Shown: positions 20,196-31,175 of the stretch, in pieces
Position numbering within the stretch: position 1 is the stretch's first letter
Layout: the number at the start of each line of letters is the position of its first letter
Assembly (NCBI RefSeq): GCF_003255815.1
Contig: NC_037668.1
Location: 81,417,915-81,481,914 of the forward strand
Reading direction: 5' to 3'
DNA: 64,000 bases
DNA from: Theropithecus gelada
Taxonomy: Eukaryota; Chordata; Mammalia; Primates; Cercopithecidae
Translations under genes and position numbers: made by a program
Notes under the pieces: model-generated
Databases searched by the model: none
What the model was told of the DNA's origin: nothing
The model's input: only the letters and a program-made list of their open reading frames with translations

Positions 20196-20414
20196 TGTCT
20201 TATGGGGTGATCCAGTGGGACGGCGTCCTCCTCTATGCACTAGGAACTGTGGACAGCTGTGCACAAGCTGTGTGTTCTTATGACCAGTTCTCCTGGCTGA
20301 TGCTGGGCCAGGGCCTGGCCCGGGAGTAGTTCCTCCTTCCTGCAGGCTTGCTGTGTGGTGGCTGCCTTATCCCCATGCCATCTGGGCACCCACAACTCAG
20401 CCCTCCCCTGGTTT

Positions 20415-20520
20415 CCTAGAGCCCTCGTAGGGAGCGCCAGGTCTTGGTCCTTCTCGGTCACCCGGTGCCCAGCGCTGGGCCTGGCACACAGCGAACAACC
20501 GATGACACTAATAAATGAGT
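20415..20520 (+). mobile_element. L2 3'-end-like fragment
   Basis: 'ggtgcccagcgctgggcctg', 'ggcacacagcgaacaacc' and 'taataaatgag' resemble the L2 3' end ('cccagcacctagcacagtgc', 'ggcacatagtagg'). Confidence 0.5.
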
Positions 20521-20529
20521 TTCTGAATT

Positions 20530-21060
20530 TCTCAACTACAAACCCCAGAGATTAACGGCATTGCAGGATTAAGATGAACCAGATATGAAGGGGAAAAACA
20601 TGCGTTTTCAAAAGTTTGTTTTTCCTGTCTCACTCCACCATAAATTCACATTTGCCACCTTCACAGCCAGTGAAATTAAACAGACACAACTCAGTCCACA
20701 GCAGACATGACGCCTGAGGCTGTGCTGCTCTACCTGAACTCTGTAGAAGGCAAAAACCATCTTTTGGAGCTCCTCCTCTGAGTCATGCAAATGATTCCTA
20801 AATCAAATATTTTTGCTTCAACTGGAACCTATAAAAATTAATAGAAAACCTCACTGGCCTGGCAGACCGAGGGCTTCATACCTCGCACAAGGCTGGGAAA
20901 AAAAAAATACCCTATTCGGCGTCTTCTCTGAGCCAGGGTAAATAAATTTGGTCATGAAGTCAGGCCCTCTTAGCATATTTTCGAGTGAATCAGATAATTC
21001 TGTCAAGCTATTTAAACGTCCCAGCAAACCACTGGGGAGCCACGAGTGGCCGTTCCTTGT
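20530..21060. promoter_or_regulatory. Candidate intronic enhancer, AP-1/octamer motif
   Basis: A repeat-free AT-rich block in an otherwise GC-rich intron. At 20779-20792 a perfect AP-1 site (TGAGTCA) shares its last base with a perfect POU octamer (ATGCAAAT). Nearby are 'tataaaaattaatag' (20831-20845) and 'gaatcagataattctgtcaa' (20985-21004). Such blocks inside developmental regulator genes are often conserved enhancers. Conservation, chromatin or reporter data are needed and cannot be seen here. Confidence 0.33.
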
Positions 21061-21639
21061 TGACTTTGGCAGGAAGTGGAGGCTGAAGGCCCTTTCCCCA
21101 CTCTCTTCTCAGGGGATGAAAAAAGAAACCCATTCACGCTGGGCCTGGGCCTGGTGTCAGGCACGAGGATGCTTCTCTCCTGCAGCTGGACCCGAGGCTC
21201 CTACCCGCAGGCAGGGGTGGGCAGGCGGGGGTCCCGTCTTGTCATCACTCTGCTTCTCGCTGCAGAATTCTTGACGGGCACTTACGCAGGCGGCAGGCAG
21301 GTGATGAATGAGGCGGAGCAGAGTGCACGGGCCCGAGCAGCGCGCGGCCTTCGTGGTTTATTTTCCTTTGGTTGCAGATGTTTTTCAGTTGGTTGGTGGG
21401 TGAGCAGGTGGCCTGAGCGGGTATGGGTGGGGGCGGGGACCATCGTAGTGGAGCCTGTGCCAGGTGAGGTACACAGTGTCAGGCGTGTGTACGGCCCTCA
21501 CCACCTTCCTCAGGGAGTGCCTTCTAATGCCTTTCACAGAAGCCGCAGCTGAGGCTCGAGGAGGGCCCGGTGTTCTGGGTCCCCCTGTGCAGCCCCTTCA
21601 GGCTGCCTCTTCATGGCTCTCTGCTCACACTCACAGCCG

Positions 21640-22345
21640 CAATCTTCCCCTGCCTGTCAGCAGCCCTTCTGTACCCTCAGCTCATCCCTGAGGTCCCCTC
21701 CTCTCCCTTCCCAGCTCGGGTTTCCCACTCCCGCTGCCTCTGTGCCACCATTGCCTTCCACTGCCTTCCGGCCTCCCCCTCCCCAGCCTGAACCAGGCCC
21801 TGGCTCGGGATCCCATCCATCCAGCACCCCACAGTCCACCCCACCCCTGCAATGCTGCCCTGCGTCCTCATCCCTAAACCTGAGCACATCACCGCTCAAC
21901 ACTCTTCAGGTTGAGTCTCATCTCAGGCCTTGGGATCTGGACCTGGTGACATCTCTCCCAAGTTCATCACCCCACATGATGATTCATGTTTCCCAGAACA
22001 CCCCAAGTTCTCACCATGCCTACCTTCATTCTTGCTACTCCTTCCTCCCAGCCTCTCCACTCATCCAACTCCAGCCTCACCTTGGAGGTCTGGCTTAGCC
22101 TCACCTCCTCCAGGAAGCCTTCCCTAATATCCTCCCGGCAGCCCCCACTGGGCTCTCCTCTGGGCTCCACAGCCCTTCTGCTTCCTTGCCGCACACCACT
22201 GGCCCCCTGTGTGGTCGGTCTCCCTCTCACAGTAAGCATCTCCAGGGCCAGAGTCATCCGCAGCCCCAGCACTGGGCCCAGGGCCTGCCCACAGGGGCTC
22301 CATAATTGAACACCAAATGAATGGGTGAATGAATGGCAGAAGGAG
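21640..22345 (+). mobile_element. L2 LINE fragment, long sense copy
   Basis: 'cacctcctccaggaagcctt' then 'ccctaatatcctcccggcag', 'ggtctccctctcacagtaag' and 'caaatgaatgggtgaatgaa' follow the L2 3' region to its terminal 'gaatgaatg' repeats. The upstream part is more diverged. The open frames here are not functional. Confidence 0.72.
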
Positions 22346-22815
22346 CCCAGTAATAATAGGAGCAGTGGGCCACAAATGTGGCGACGAAGCCAGGCTGGCC
22401 CCAGGCACAGGCAGGCCAAGGCCAAGGCTGCAGCCAGGAGGAGGAAGGGCAGGGAAGGAGGAAGGTGCTGGGGCCAGGTCTGCAGGGACAAGGTGATCAG
22501 CAAAAAACAGCAGGGAGGGCAGGAGGGCGGGGCTGTGAGGCGTCCCCTCTGCTCATTTGCAAGAAAAACAGATTTTGGCAGATGATGGTCCAGCAATGAA
22601 CACATTCACCATTTCCAGTCAATTAAGTGGCCACAATGAGAACCACATTGGGTGCAGGAAGAGGCTGCCTCTCTCCGCAGTGATCCAGAAGTAAAGGCTC
22701 CCAGACAGTCCCCGCAGGTCGGGCAGTGTCACAGCTGCAGTGGCTGGAGATGGGTGTGGGGCCCAGACCAGTATCTGTGGAGTGCACGCCGTGGGCAGTC
22801 TGCTCCCAAATGCAC

Positions 22816-22894
22816 AGATGAGCCAAGGAGACGCCAGAGTGAGGCCCTGAGGAGGCCTGGGTTCCATTCTGGGTGTGGCAGCCCAGAATGCAGG
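22816..22894 (-). repeat. Left arm of an inverted repeat flanking an exon
   Basis: The reverse complement of this stretch resembles 24403-24480 over about 79 bases, roughly four positions in five by eye. 'ccacacccagaatgga' is shared exactly. The family was not recognised. The exon 23183-23339 lies between the arms. Confidence 0.65.
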
Positions 22895-23182
22895 GGTCGC
22901 TGGGAGGGGCCACAGCGCTTTCCCAGGGTCCTCCAGTAGGGAGGAGGGACTGCACGGAATGAGGCATTCAGAAGCCAATACTGTCTACTCAGGGTTACCG
23001 CAGGCACCAATGGAATCATGCACAGAAAGTGTGTGGAATGCAGTCCGCAGTCAGTGTTCCCTGAAGGTTGGCTATTTTCATTATCAGTAACAAGCAGATA
23101 GATAGTGCGGGACACTTGCCCTCCCTGCCTCCCCCGCAGAGCCCCCCTTGCTGCCCCAAGAGGACTGGCCTGGTGTACATAC

Positions 23183-23339
23183 CCATCCCGGGTGCCCTCA
23201 GCCATGGGCAGAGGGGACAGATGGTGGTGGGAACTGGTGGTGGCATCCAGTGGGTGGTGCCTAGAAGGTACATCGTGCGCTGGGGGCAGGAGGCCTGATG
23301 CAAGTCCATTATGGGGGGTGATGGAGCCAGGATACACAC
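23183..23339 (-). CDS. GLIS1: GLIS1 coding exon, His/Ser-rich segment
   Basis: 157 nt: two bases completing Gly, 51 codons, two bases of the next Gly. Acceptor AG at 23340-23341 ('ccctgcag'), donor 'gtatgt' from 23182 downward; the phase selects GATGG|GT over the alternative one base earlier. The protein starts 'VYPGSITPHNGLASGL' and contains the unusual His-rich run 'TTSSHHHLSPLPMAE', both diagnostic of GLIS1. It lies just after the zinc finger region. 'EGTRDG' stands where I recall 'ESTRDG' in human. Confidence 0.95.
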
Positions 23340-23624
23340 CTGCAGGGAATAAAACAAGGCTCACTGGCCTCTGGCCACTCCCTAGAGATGGCTGTGATGG
23401 CCCAGGAGCTGTGTGTGCCTGATGATAGAGAAAGAAAGACAAGAGGGAAAATGAGCAACGTTGTATCACTGGAAGTTTAGGAGCCCCAGTAAGGGAGGTA
23501 CTGGCCCCACTCCACTCAGTTCAGCCCTGCAGACCCCGGCGGCTAAAGGGCTGTGTCCAGGGCTGGGGTTCACCCTGATAGCAGGGGTGGACTGGCAAGG
23601 GGCTGTCAGAGGCACGGGGTGCTC

Positions 23625-23626
<2 letters not shown>

Positions 23627-23661
<35 letters not shown>
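23627..23661. repeat. (TG)n microsatellite
   Basis: About 16 uninterrupted TG units, so likely polymorphic. Confidence 0.95.
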
Positions 23662-23662
<1 letters not shown>

Positions 23663-24369
23663 TGTTTTGAGATGGGAGCATGTATAGGGCAGGCTGCCTC
23701 AAATCTCTGTGGTGCTGTTCTGGGAAAGAACGGGCTTGTTCCATGTAGTCCCGGAAGCAGAGACCCAGGAATGGAGAGAAGCTTGAGAGCAGACAGCAGC
23801 CCAGGGCACCGCAGTGCCTTCTAACAGGCAGTGCTGCTGCAGGGTAATGGGCTGCCCTTGCACAGAATAACTACCTCCTCCAGAGATATGCAAGTAGAGC
23901 CGGGGTGTCCACTGTAAAGGCTTCCAAAGAGAGATGACTGCACTAGCTGGGTGGCACCTGGCTTGGGAGACCTCTGAGAAGGGCTGCCATGGATGGTTGT
24001 ATGGGCTGTGTACTGAACAAGGGTCCCAACTGAGGAGAGGAGTCAGCCACATTCTAGTCTCAGATTCTAAACCTTCAGAAGACACCTGCAGGGTGATGCC
24101 ACTTTTTATCACCTTTTACCCCCTAGAGTCCTCCCCTTGTTAAGACAGGGAGGCTAATAAATCAATGGGGGACACTAGGTCACAGTCAGATGTTGCTCCA
24201 GGGGCCCAACTGAGGATTTGGAGTTGGTGAACCCAGCACTCCCCAAATGCCTTCACCAAGAAACCCTAATCGGAGTAGGAAATAAACTCCTACTCTGATA
24301 CTGGAGCCTAGGAAAGACGGAAAGACACAGCAAGAGTTGTAAGTTTTTGATGTTCCCTATTTTATCTTA

Positions 24370-24389
24370 AAAAAAAAAAAAAAAAAAAA
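24370..24389. repeat. Poly-A run (about 20)
   Basis: A pure A-run after 'tttatctt'. I see no Alu or retrocopy body attached to it. Confidence 0.85.
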
Positions 24390-24402
24390 GATGAATGAAA
24401 GG

Positions 24403-24480
24403 CCTGCATTCCAGGCCACCACACCCAGAATGGAGCCCAGGCCTTCTTGAGCCTTGCTGTGGCTTCTCCGGGGCTCATCT
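24403..24480 (+). repeat. Right arm of an inverted repeat flanking an exon
   Basis: Resembles the reverse complement of 22816-22894 (see that entry). 'ccacacccagaatgga' lies at about 24418-24433. The arms are about 1.5 kb apart and in opposite orientation. Confidence 0.65.
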
Positions 24481-24590
24481 CTCTAGGGAGTGGCCAGTTT
24501 TGCATCCCATCTTCAATCTGGCCATGTTTATTTTAACAGCAATTGACATCATTTTCTTTGCAGTCCATGCATCCAGCAGATGCCCTGGGA

Positions 24591-24716
24591 GGACTCTGTG
24601 TGACCTGGGGACTGGCCCAGGGCTGCACTCATGGACTCTGTGTGACCTGGGGGCTAGCCCGGGGCTGCACTCATGGACTCTGTGTGACCTGGGGGCTAGC
24701 CCGGGGCTGCACTGAT
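24591..24716 (+). repeat. 42-bp unit, three tandem copies
   Basis: 'ggactctgtgtgacctgggg' opens each unit at 24591, 24633 and 24675. Copies two and three are almost identical and the first differs in a few bases. As 42 is divisible by three the frame stays open, giving a spurious 14-residue protein repeat. Confidence 0.92.
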
Positions 24717-25135
24717 GTGGTGTTGGCCAGTGTGCACCAGGGCAGCTGTTAACATGCTGAATAGCACTCTGGTTACCATGGATCCAGACCAGTGCTCTTA
24801 TTACACCATAAGGACCAATCTGAGAATACACCAGTCTCCTTTCATGGATGGGGTAAGGGAAATTTTTACCTTCTCATTTGGTTGGGGTTCCAAGGCTAGC
24901 TCATCCCAGGCTCGCCCCTGTGGCCCAGACCTGCAATTCAGGAGGCTGCTGCAGGGAATGGAGCAGGGCTGTGGCAGGGACAGCAAGCTCAGTGCCTCAG
25001 ACAGCACGGCAGGGAGCAAAATAAATGAAACTGCACAGATTAATGAGGGGAGCAGCGGGGCCTGTGGCAAAGGGGAGAGCACACGTCCCAGAAAGACCTT
25101 CACATGGAAGCCGTTAAAAACAAACAAACAAAACA

Positions 25136-25410
25136 AGCCTGTAATCCCAGCGCTTTGGGAGGCCGAGGTGGGAGGATCACTTAAGACCGGGAATTCGAGA
25201 CCAGCCTGGCCAACATGGCGAAACCCTGTCTCTACTAAAAATACAAAAAATAGCTGGGCGTGGTGTCGTGCACCTGTAGTCCCAGCTACCTGGGAGGCTG
25301 AGGCAGAAGAATGGCTTAAACCCGAAAGGCGGAGGTTGCGGTGAGCCGAGATGGTGCCACTGCACTCCAGCCTGGGCAACTCCGTCTCAGAACAAAACAA
25401 CAACAACAAG
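25136..25410 (+). mobile_element. Alu SINE, lacking its first bases
   Basis: Begins 'cctgtaatcccagcgctttg' without the usual 'ggccgggcgcggtggctca', runs through both monomers and ends in 'ccgtctcagaacaaaac'. It is the only Alu between 13169 and 31176. Confidence 0.88.
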
Positions 25411-25529
25411 CAAAAAGTGTCCCTGTGCCTATGAGGCCAAACAGTTTGCAACTCCCAGCCTGGAGTTAGAGCTGCAAGCACCCTACGTTACGTTACATCA
25501 TGTGAGATTCTACTATCAAAATAATTACC

Positions 25530-25690
25530 ATTAATTAAAAACATACTATGTGCCAAACTGTCCACATTATCTAGTTTAACCAGCTTGACAAATGTCAGTG
25601 GGGAAGATAATATATTCCATTTTAAGATGAGGAAACTAAATATTAACAAGTTGAACAACTGGTCCAAAGTCACAGAGTAGGCGGCTCATC
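25530..25690 (-). mobile_element. MIR fragment (antisense)
   Basis: 'catactatgtgccaaactgt', 'ttaagatgaggaaactaaat' and 'caaagtcacagagtaggcgg' match antisense MIR. Confidence 0.68.
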
Positions 25691-26789
25691 AGGCCCATCT
25701 TCCAAGCAGCGGGGAGAGAAAGTCCACTTGAGGCCCTGGCTAGGAGTGGCTCCAGCTCAGGTGATGGGCTGGATACCCGATTGAGGCCTCGGCTCTGGGA
25801 CAGGCGTCACTGCTGGCTGCTGTGAGACCCGGGGGCTCTGGGCTGCCGTCCTTACCGCTCCCTGCCTCTGGGACTCTGCTCCCAGGCGTAGCACCACCTG
25901 TCTGTCCAGCCACTGCCTCCCTCCCCAGCTGGGGGAAGGCGCCTCAAGCGGTGTCTGTGGAGGGAGCCTGGTGAGGAGCTGCCCACGGTTTGAGCCACTC
26001 ACCACTCTCCTTAGCATCTCTTCGCCTGCCATCTTGAACCAATTTGGGGGCCTGACAGCTGGGAAGGCTTAGAATCCTGATCAATCCTGCCCCTTCTCCC
26101 TCAGCCATGCTGACCTCGTGCTTCTCAAGTCCTCACGGCCCATCACATTACCGTGGATCTGCTCAGGATGGGCCTGGCAGATAAGCTCCCAGGGGTTGGG
26201 CGGGGGGTCTCCCGCGCAGGATAGAGCTGGTCCCTACTGGAGGGAGCGTCCTGCAATTGGACAATGGAAATTTGGTGTCTCCCTCTGCAGCCCATCCCTC
26301 ACCCTCTCCCCTCTGTTCTGGACTCTGCGAATCCTCCCTTAGTCCCCTGCCCTTGCCCCTGCCCCAGGGCCAGGTCCCTGCCTGTCCAGTCTCCACACCA
26401 AGGACGGACACAGGGTGGGTGACCGAGTGTGTGAACTAGAGATGCCGACCATGTCAGTGAACAGCAGATGGGAATGAAGGAACCACGGGATTGCGAGGGG
26501 CAGCAGAAGTGGGGATGCCACGGGGCCTGATGGGCTCTCCCCAGAACGCACCACTTCAGGCTGTAAAGCTGTGTCATCAATCATCAGCCATGAGCGCGTA
26601 ACCTCTGGCCCTAACATCTGTTCCCCTCTCAGCCATCTGCCCTGCGGCCTGCAGAAGAACCCAGCAGGCCAGATCCTGGGGCATCTAGGACCCTGGGCTT
26701 CACCTGGCTGGTCCTGTCCTCCCCGCTGCATTGGAAGCAGCTCGAGGACGGGTGCTCAGTATAGAAGAGAAGCAGCACTAGCAGCAGGG

Positions 26790-26970
26790 AGGTGCGGGCT
26801 CTGGTTAAGAGGACAGCCTGCACAGATGGTCTGGGTTCCAATCCTGCCTCTGCCCCTGCTGGCTGTGGCTTGCGTGTGCCTTCTGAGGCCGATGTGAGGA
26901 CGATGGCAGTGATGTCCACGCACAGTCCCTGGAGCAGCGCCTGGCACAGTCAATATGTGCTGGCTGTGCA
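26790..26970 (+). mobile_element. MIR fragment
   Basis: 'gcgggctctggttaagagga', 'gtctgggttccaatcctgcc' and 'gcgcctggcacagtcaatat' match MIR order. Confidence 0.65.
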
Positions 26971-27059
26971 TGATTGTAAGGTGGATGAGTATATAGTCAT
27001 TCTTCTTGCTCACCATGAACTACAATAACAGTAAGACGCTCAGTCACATAGGGTTTATA

Positions 27060-27210
27060 TAAGTGACCGCATCCATGATCACATTTGTTCTCATAGCAAA
27101 TGAGATCCCTCAGTGCCTGGGAGCGAAACTGAGGCTCAAAGCAGGAAGACACCACTTAATGTCACAGAGCAAGGGCAGCAGCTTCAGCAGGAGTGGCTCC
27201 TCCAACCTGT
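27060..27210 (-). mobile_element. MIR fragment (antisense)
   Basis: 'gggagcgaaactgaggctca' and 'aatgtcacagagcaagggc' match antisense MIR. Confidence 0.6.
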
Positions 27211-28299
27211 GATGATGGGGCCTCAGTTGACCCTGTTTCTCCTCAGTAGCGTGGGTTCACATCCTACTGCACAGCGTAGTTGGGGATTGAATGAGAGGGT
27301 ATTTGTGAAGTCAGAGGCCCAAGCAGGTGCTCGAGAGATGGCAACTGCTGGCCCTGTCCCTTCTCACTGGGACAAGCCTGAGGCTGGCATCTGGGAGAAC
27401 AAGCTTGCAGCCTGGACTGGCTGCTGACTTCTCTGGATGACTTTAGGTGACTCCTTCTCCTGCCCAGGCCTGAGTCTTCCCAAGGTGAAACTGATGGGGT
27501 AGGCACAAGACCTTTGCACTGGGGGCAGCAATGCTCCCCTGCGGCAGCTTTCTTTCTGGCTGAATCGGGAAGCAGCTTCCGAGGCCTTCTCAACACGGAG
27601 CTCCAAGTGGTCACTGTCATGACCGTTTATTAGGAGCTGGCACTTGAGATACCTTCGTCCCTGGGTTGGATCAGCCCCCCGCTCCCTTCCAGCCCTGTCA
27701 TTTTAGCAATTCTGACCCTGTGAGAAGCAGCCACGCAGAGGGGTCCTCTAGCTAGACGTGAGGAGGGTATAGAACCTCCCTCAGGCACCCATCCGCCTGT
27801 GTCCTCACCCTCGTGGACCTGCCTGAGCACAGACCCCTGGAAAGGGGGACCCATGAGAAAGGCTAAAAGGCTTTTCTTCCTGAGGCTGTTTGGCAAGTGC
27901 TTTGATATATTTTTAAATCTGTTGCTACTTCAACATTGAGGGGAAAGAATAAAAAATTAGAAAATAAAAAATGTTTAAAATGGTTGGAGTAATTCAAGAA
28001 ATCCCAGCGGGTGGGCAGAGCTTTCTGCTCTGATATTGTGGTTTCTTTAGGGGAGTCGGGGGTAGAGCACAAGTACTGTCAGATGGAATCCAAAGGCCAT
28101 GCTGCCCTTATCTGGGCTGGATGCCCAAGCCTCAAAGCCAGGAATTCCTGCTGTGGCCTGAGACCTGCCCCATGGCCCACAGCTGCTGGGAGGGAGAGAC
28201 AGGCCACCTCAGCTGGACCAAAGGCCCTTAGCGTCTGGTTGGAGGGGCCTGCAGAGTCCCAGGGGTCCGGGGTCCCCATCTCTGGGCCACAGAGTTTAG
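27211..28299. other. No gene seen; includes AT-rich part
   Basis: Mostly unassigned intron. 27895-27985 is A/T-rich and repeat-free ('gaataaaaaattagaaaat'). No coding frame is credible. Confidence 0.5.
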
Positions 28300-28385
28300 C
28301 GATGAGTTGGAAGTGATTTGGGCTAAGTTTCTATCCTCTCAGAGCCTCAGTTTTCTCCTCTGGAGCAGAAGTCAAGGCCAGGGGC
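28300..28385 (+). mobile_element. MIR fragment
   Basis: 'gagcctcagttttctcctct' preceded by 'gatttgggctaagtttctat' fits the MIR core. Confidence 0.55.
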
Positions 28386-28539
28386 AGAATGGGCTCTTCT
28401 TGAAGATGGTTCCTCCCTGCAGATGATCCTGGCAGCATGGACCATCAGCAAGGGCACCAGAGCCTCTCTTGAGGATGCTCGGGGCAGCGCCGTGGGTTCC
28501 CCCAGCCCGGCTCTGCACATGTCCCCATCCTGGGTGCTG

Positions 28540-28990
28540 GTGACCCCAGAATGAGGCAGACCATGGGCCTCCCTTGAGGAACTCACAGTCTGGTGGGGGA
28601 GACAGATGGGCAGATGGGAAGCAGAGTGACAGCTCAGAGTGCTCAGCACTGGGGCAGAGTGAAGCCCACAGGAAGACTTCCTGGAGGAGGGGGCAAGGAG
28701 GTGGGTCCTGAAGGAAGGGCAGGAGCTACCTTCATGAAGGGTGGGAGAAGAGGGCTGGCTGGGTGTAGACAGTGCCCAGGGGTGGTGGGAGCAGGAGCAG
28801 AGCGTGTTCAGGGAACTGCATCCAACACGCCGAGGAGGAGGCAAGAGGCTGCCAGGAGGACCCAGGCCCCACACCCCTTGAAGGCCAGGCTGAGAGGGGT
28901 GAGGGCTTCATGCTCTGAGCAATGGGGAACCACAGAAGAATGTGAAGGAACGTCCGCCTAGTTAGAGGAGCCGCAGGGAGAAGATGGATT
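28540..28990 (-). mobile_element. L2 fragment (antisense)
   Basis: 'ttgaggaactcacagtctgg', 'tgggggagacagatggg' and 'gacttcctggaggagggggc' are reverse complements of the L2 3' region blocks. Confidence 0.65.
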
Positions 28991-29155
28991 GGAAGTAGGG
29001 AGCCAGAGGCAGAGGCAGCCGAGTCCAGATGAGTGAGTGCCTTCAACAAGTCAAGCCCATGTGGGTGGCCCACTGAGCATCACTTGTCCTTGACTGTGGG
29101 CAGAGAAAGGCCCCTCCTGGGCTATGCCCCTGGCCCCGCCTCCCTGCACACGTAC

Positions 29156-29288
29156 CTGGGAGCAGCTCCTGGCCCAGGCCACAGCCACCCTTGCCGTCGC
29201 TGGCAGCCAGCTGTGTGGACGCGTGGAGCTGCTGCAGGGCCAGACACTCGGTCAGGATGTCGGCCTCCGCGTCAGGGCCTGCGTGCAG
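29156..29288 (-). CDS. GLIS1: GLIS1 coding exon just after finger 5
   Basis: 133 nt: 44 codons plus the first base of a split Gly. Acceptor AG at 29289-29290 ('gctccccag'), donor 'gtacgt' from 29155 downward; it enters in phase 0. The protein begins 'LHAGPDAEADILTECLALQQ' and ends 'GKGGCGLGQELLP'. It links the DNA-binding fingers to the C-terminal region and can be read as a short amphipathic stretch (ILTECLALQQLH) followed by a Gly/Ser segment. Four positions differ from human as I recall it (A for T in 'GPDA', I for V in 'ADIL', A for V in 'CLAL', A for T in 'LHAS'), the most of any exon here. Confidence 0.95.
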
Positions 29289-29944
29289 CTGGGGAGCAAG
29301 CAGAGGGAAAGGAGGTGTTAGTGTGAGACCCCTGCCCACCAGCAACCCTCCCGTTAGGGGACAGGGCAGAAAGGACTGCAGCCCCAGGGCAAGACCCTTC
29401 CCTTCACTGTGCCTCAGTTCCCCATCTGTGAAATGGGCTGACTATGTACATCGTGAAGATGGTGTTAGTCCAGGTCCTTTGAGAAGCAGATGCCACGATG
29501 GGATTCAACATGCAATGATTTTAATGGGAGACGTACCATCTGTGAACTGGACGGGCTGGGAGAGCCCAGGGACTGAGAGAGGGAGGCAGGGAGAAGGGGT
29601 CAGGCGGGAGCCTCCAGGACAGGGACTCAGGGAGTCCTCAGCAGTCAAGGTCTGCTGGATGTCAGGGAGTCCAGCGCCTCTTAGGAAGGCTCTGCCTCAG
29701 TGTCCCTGCTAGGCCTGCCACACTCAGTCATTGCTGGGAGCAGCCTGTGGCAGGTGGGGCCTCAACACATACACAGAATGGTGGCAAAGTGCAGCAGTGG
29801 GGCCTCCCATGGGTAGCTGAGGTCTACAGGTGCATTCTGTGCAGCCACGCTGGTGAACGGACACGGTAGGAGTAAAGCGCAATAGATGTGCAGTCAGCCT
29901 CCCCCAACCCCACCCCAGCTCTTCCTTCCTTCCTTCTTGGTACA

Positions 29945-30080
29945 AGGTTCAGTGGAAATAGTTCAGGGCTAGGGATGAAGAGCTGGGCTCGGATCCCATC
30001 CCACCTCTTCTTACTCCCTGTGTAATGCTGGACAAATAGCACAACCTCTTTGGGTCTTGCCTACCCAGCCTGTAATAAGC
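29945..30080 (+). mobile_element. MIR fragment
   Basis: 'gctgggctcggatcccatcc' and 'gctggacaaatagcacaacc' then 'tctttgggtcttgcctac' match MIR. Confidence 0.6.
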
Positions 30081-30619
30081 AGCAACAGTCACGCCTCACC
30101 CCAGGCCATAAGCAGTAATGAGGTGATGGCTGGGGGCATGCTTTGGAAGTGCTGTGGTAGGGCTGGCTGAGCTCCAGCTGGCCGAGCCCCATCTGGTCAC
30201 CCCGTCATGGGCACGATGGATCCGTATATGGACTTGAGGTCCCTTGGCTAAGGGCCAGCCTGGGCTGGGGTGCACCCAGTAACCCAAGCAAATCTTTGGC
30301 CAACAACCCTTGGCGGTTTCCAGATAGTCACCTCAGAACATCTTCCAGAGCCAGAATGGGAACAGGGTGAGGCCTTCAGGACACTGGGCGATGACTGGGG
30401 CAGGCACCTGGATGGGAAGGGTGCTTCTCTCAGAGAAATCTGAAAGCTTGGCTCATCCAAATGCTCTTCTTCTCCAGGACAAAACAGACCCAGAGAAGGT
30501 GAGAGCCCTGCCCCACATCACACAGCAGCTGAGAGCTTTTCTGCCCTCCCAGGCCAGCAGGGCCAGGCCCAGGCTTGGAGAAGGCGTGCCCAGCCTCGAG
30601 ATGGGCTCTCGGCTTCCTG

Positions 30620-30860
30620 ACCCAGCAGCTGTTTTCCATGTAAATTAAGTTTCTGGCAAAAGAGAGCCAAGGCATGTTCTTGTAGACCGCAATGTCGATC
30701 GGATTAGGAGCAGCAGGAGAGGAGAATTAAGGAAGAAAAGCATTTCTAATTCTCTCTGAAACGCAGCAGGGCTGCCAAGGACTTGTCATAATACAAGGGT
30801 AGCTTTACCCAGAAAGATACATCATCCCTGATGGCTCTTAATGGATGCTTATTGTTGGAA
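30620..30860. promoter_or_regulatory. Candidate regulatory AT-rich patch
   Basis: Repeat-free sequence with 'catgtaaattaagtttctgg', 'gaattaaggaag', 'aaagcatttctaattc' and a retained CpG pair in 'gcaatgtcgatcggatta'. It looks like a conserved non-coding element by composition only. Confidence 0.22.
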
Positions 30861-31044
30861 AGTTTGCAGATCTGTGGCCCCAAGTCTCCAGGGGCTCAGT
30901 GCGAGCCAAGCATGGGGCCTGGGAAAGCCAGGACAGGATTGTGGTCTGCCTGGGACGGAAGCCTCCCTGGTGTGGCGCTCCAGCCTACTGGAGCCTGGGC
31001 CATTCCCTGTCCCCACTCAGGCCCTCAACCTGAGAGCAGTGAAC

Positions 31045-31172
31045 GGAGCTGAGGCCCTGGAAGCAGACAGGTCTGGGATGGATCCTGGCTCTGGCACTTC
31101 TGGGGTGCCTGATGCTGGGCTGGTTTGTTAACTTTCTGAGCCTTAGTTTCTCCATCTCTAAAATGAGTGTTT
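31045..31172 (+). mobile_element. MIR fragment
   Basis: 'atggatcctggctctggcac', 'ttgttaactttctgagcctt' and 'agtttctccatctctaaaat' match MIR. The AluJ follows directly. Confidence 0.68.
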
Positions 31173-31175
31173 CAT

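Larger units (their letters stand above)
18570..23182 (-). other. GLIS1: GLIS1 intron, MIR/L2-rich, Alu-free
   Basis: Donor 'gtatgt' at 23182-23177, acceptor at 18571-18570. It contains MIR copies, a long sense L2 (21640-22345) and a repeat-free AT-rich block (20530-21060). No Alu. Confidence 0.9.
23340..29155 (-). other. GLIS1: GLIS1 intron with one Alu and a minisatellite
   Basis: Donor 'gtacgtg' from 29155 downward, acceptor at 23341-23340. Contents: a TG microsatellite, an A-run, a 42-bp triplicated unit, one plus-strand Alu, and MIR and L2 copies. Confidence 0.9.

Noticed and set aside
23311..23320. 'atggggggtg', similar to a GLIS binding site, inside a GLIS1 exon
   Set aside because: Both flanking positions depart from the (G/C)TGGGGGGT(A/C) consensus, and the same string occurs by chance elsewhere (near 43268).
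24370..24389. Poly-A run suggesting a processed pseudogene
   Set aside because: No target-site duplication and no recognisable coding body upstream of it.
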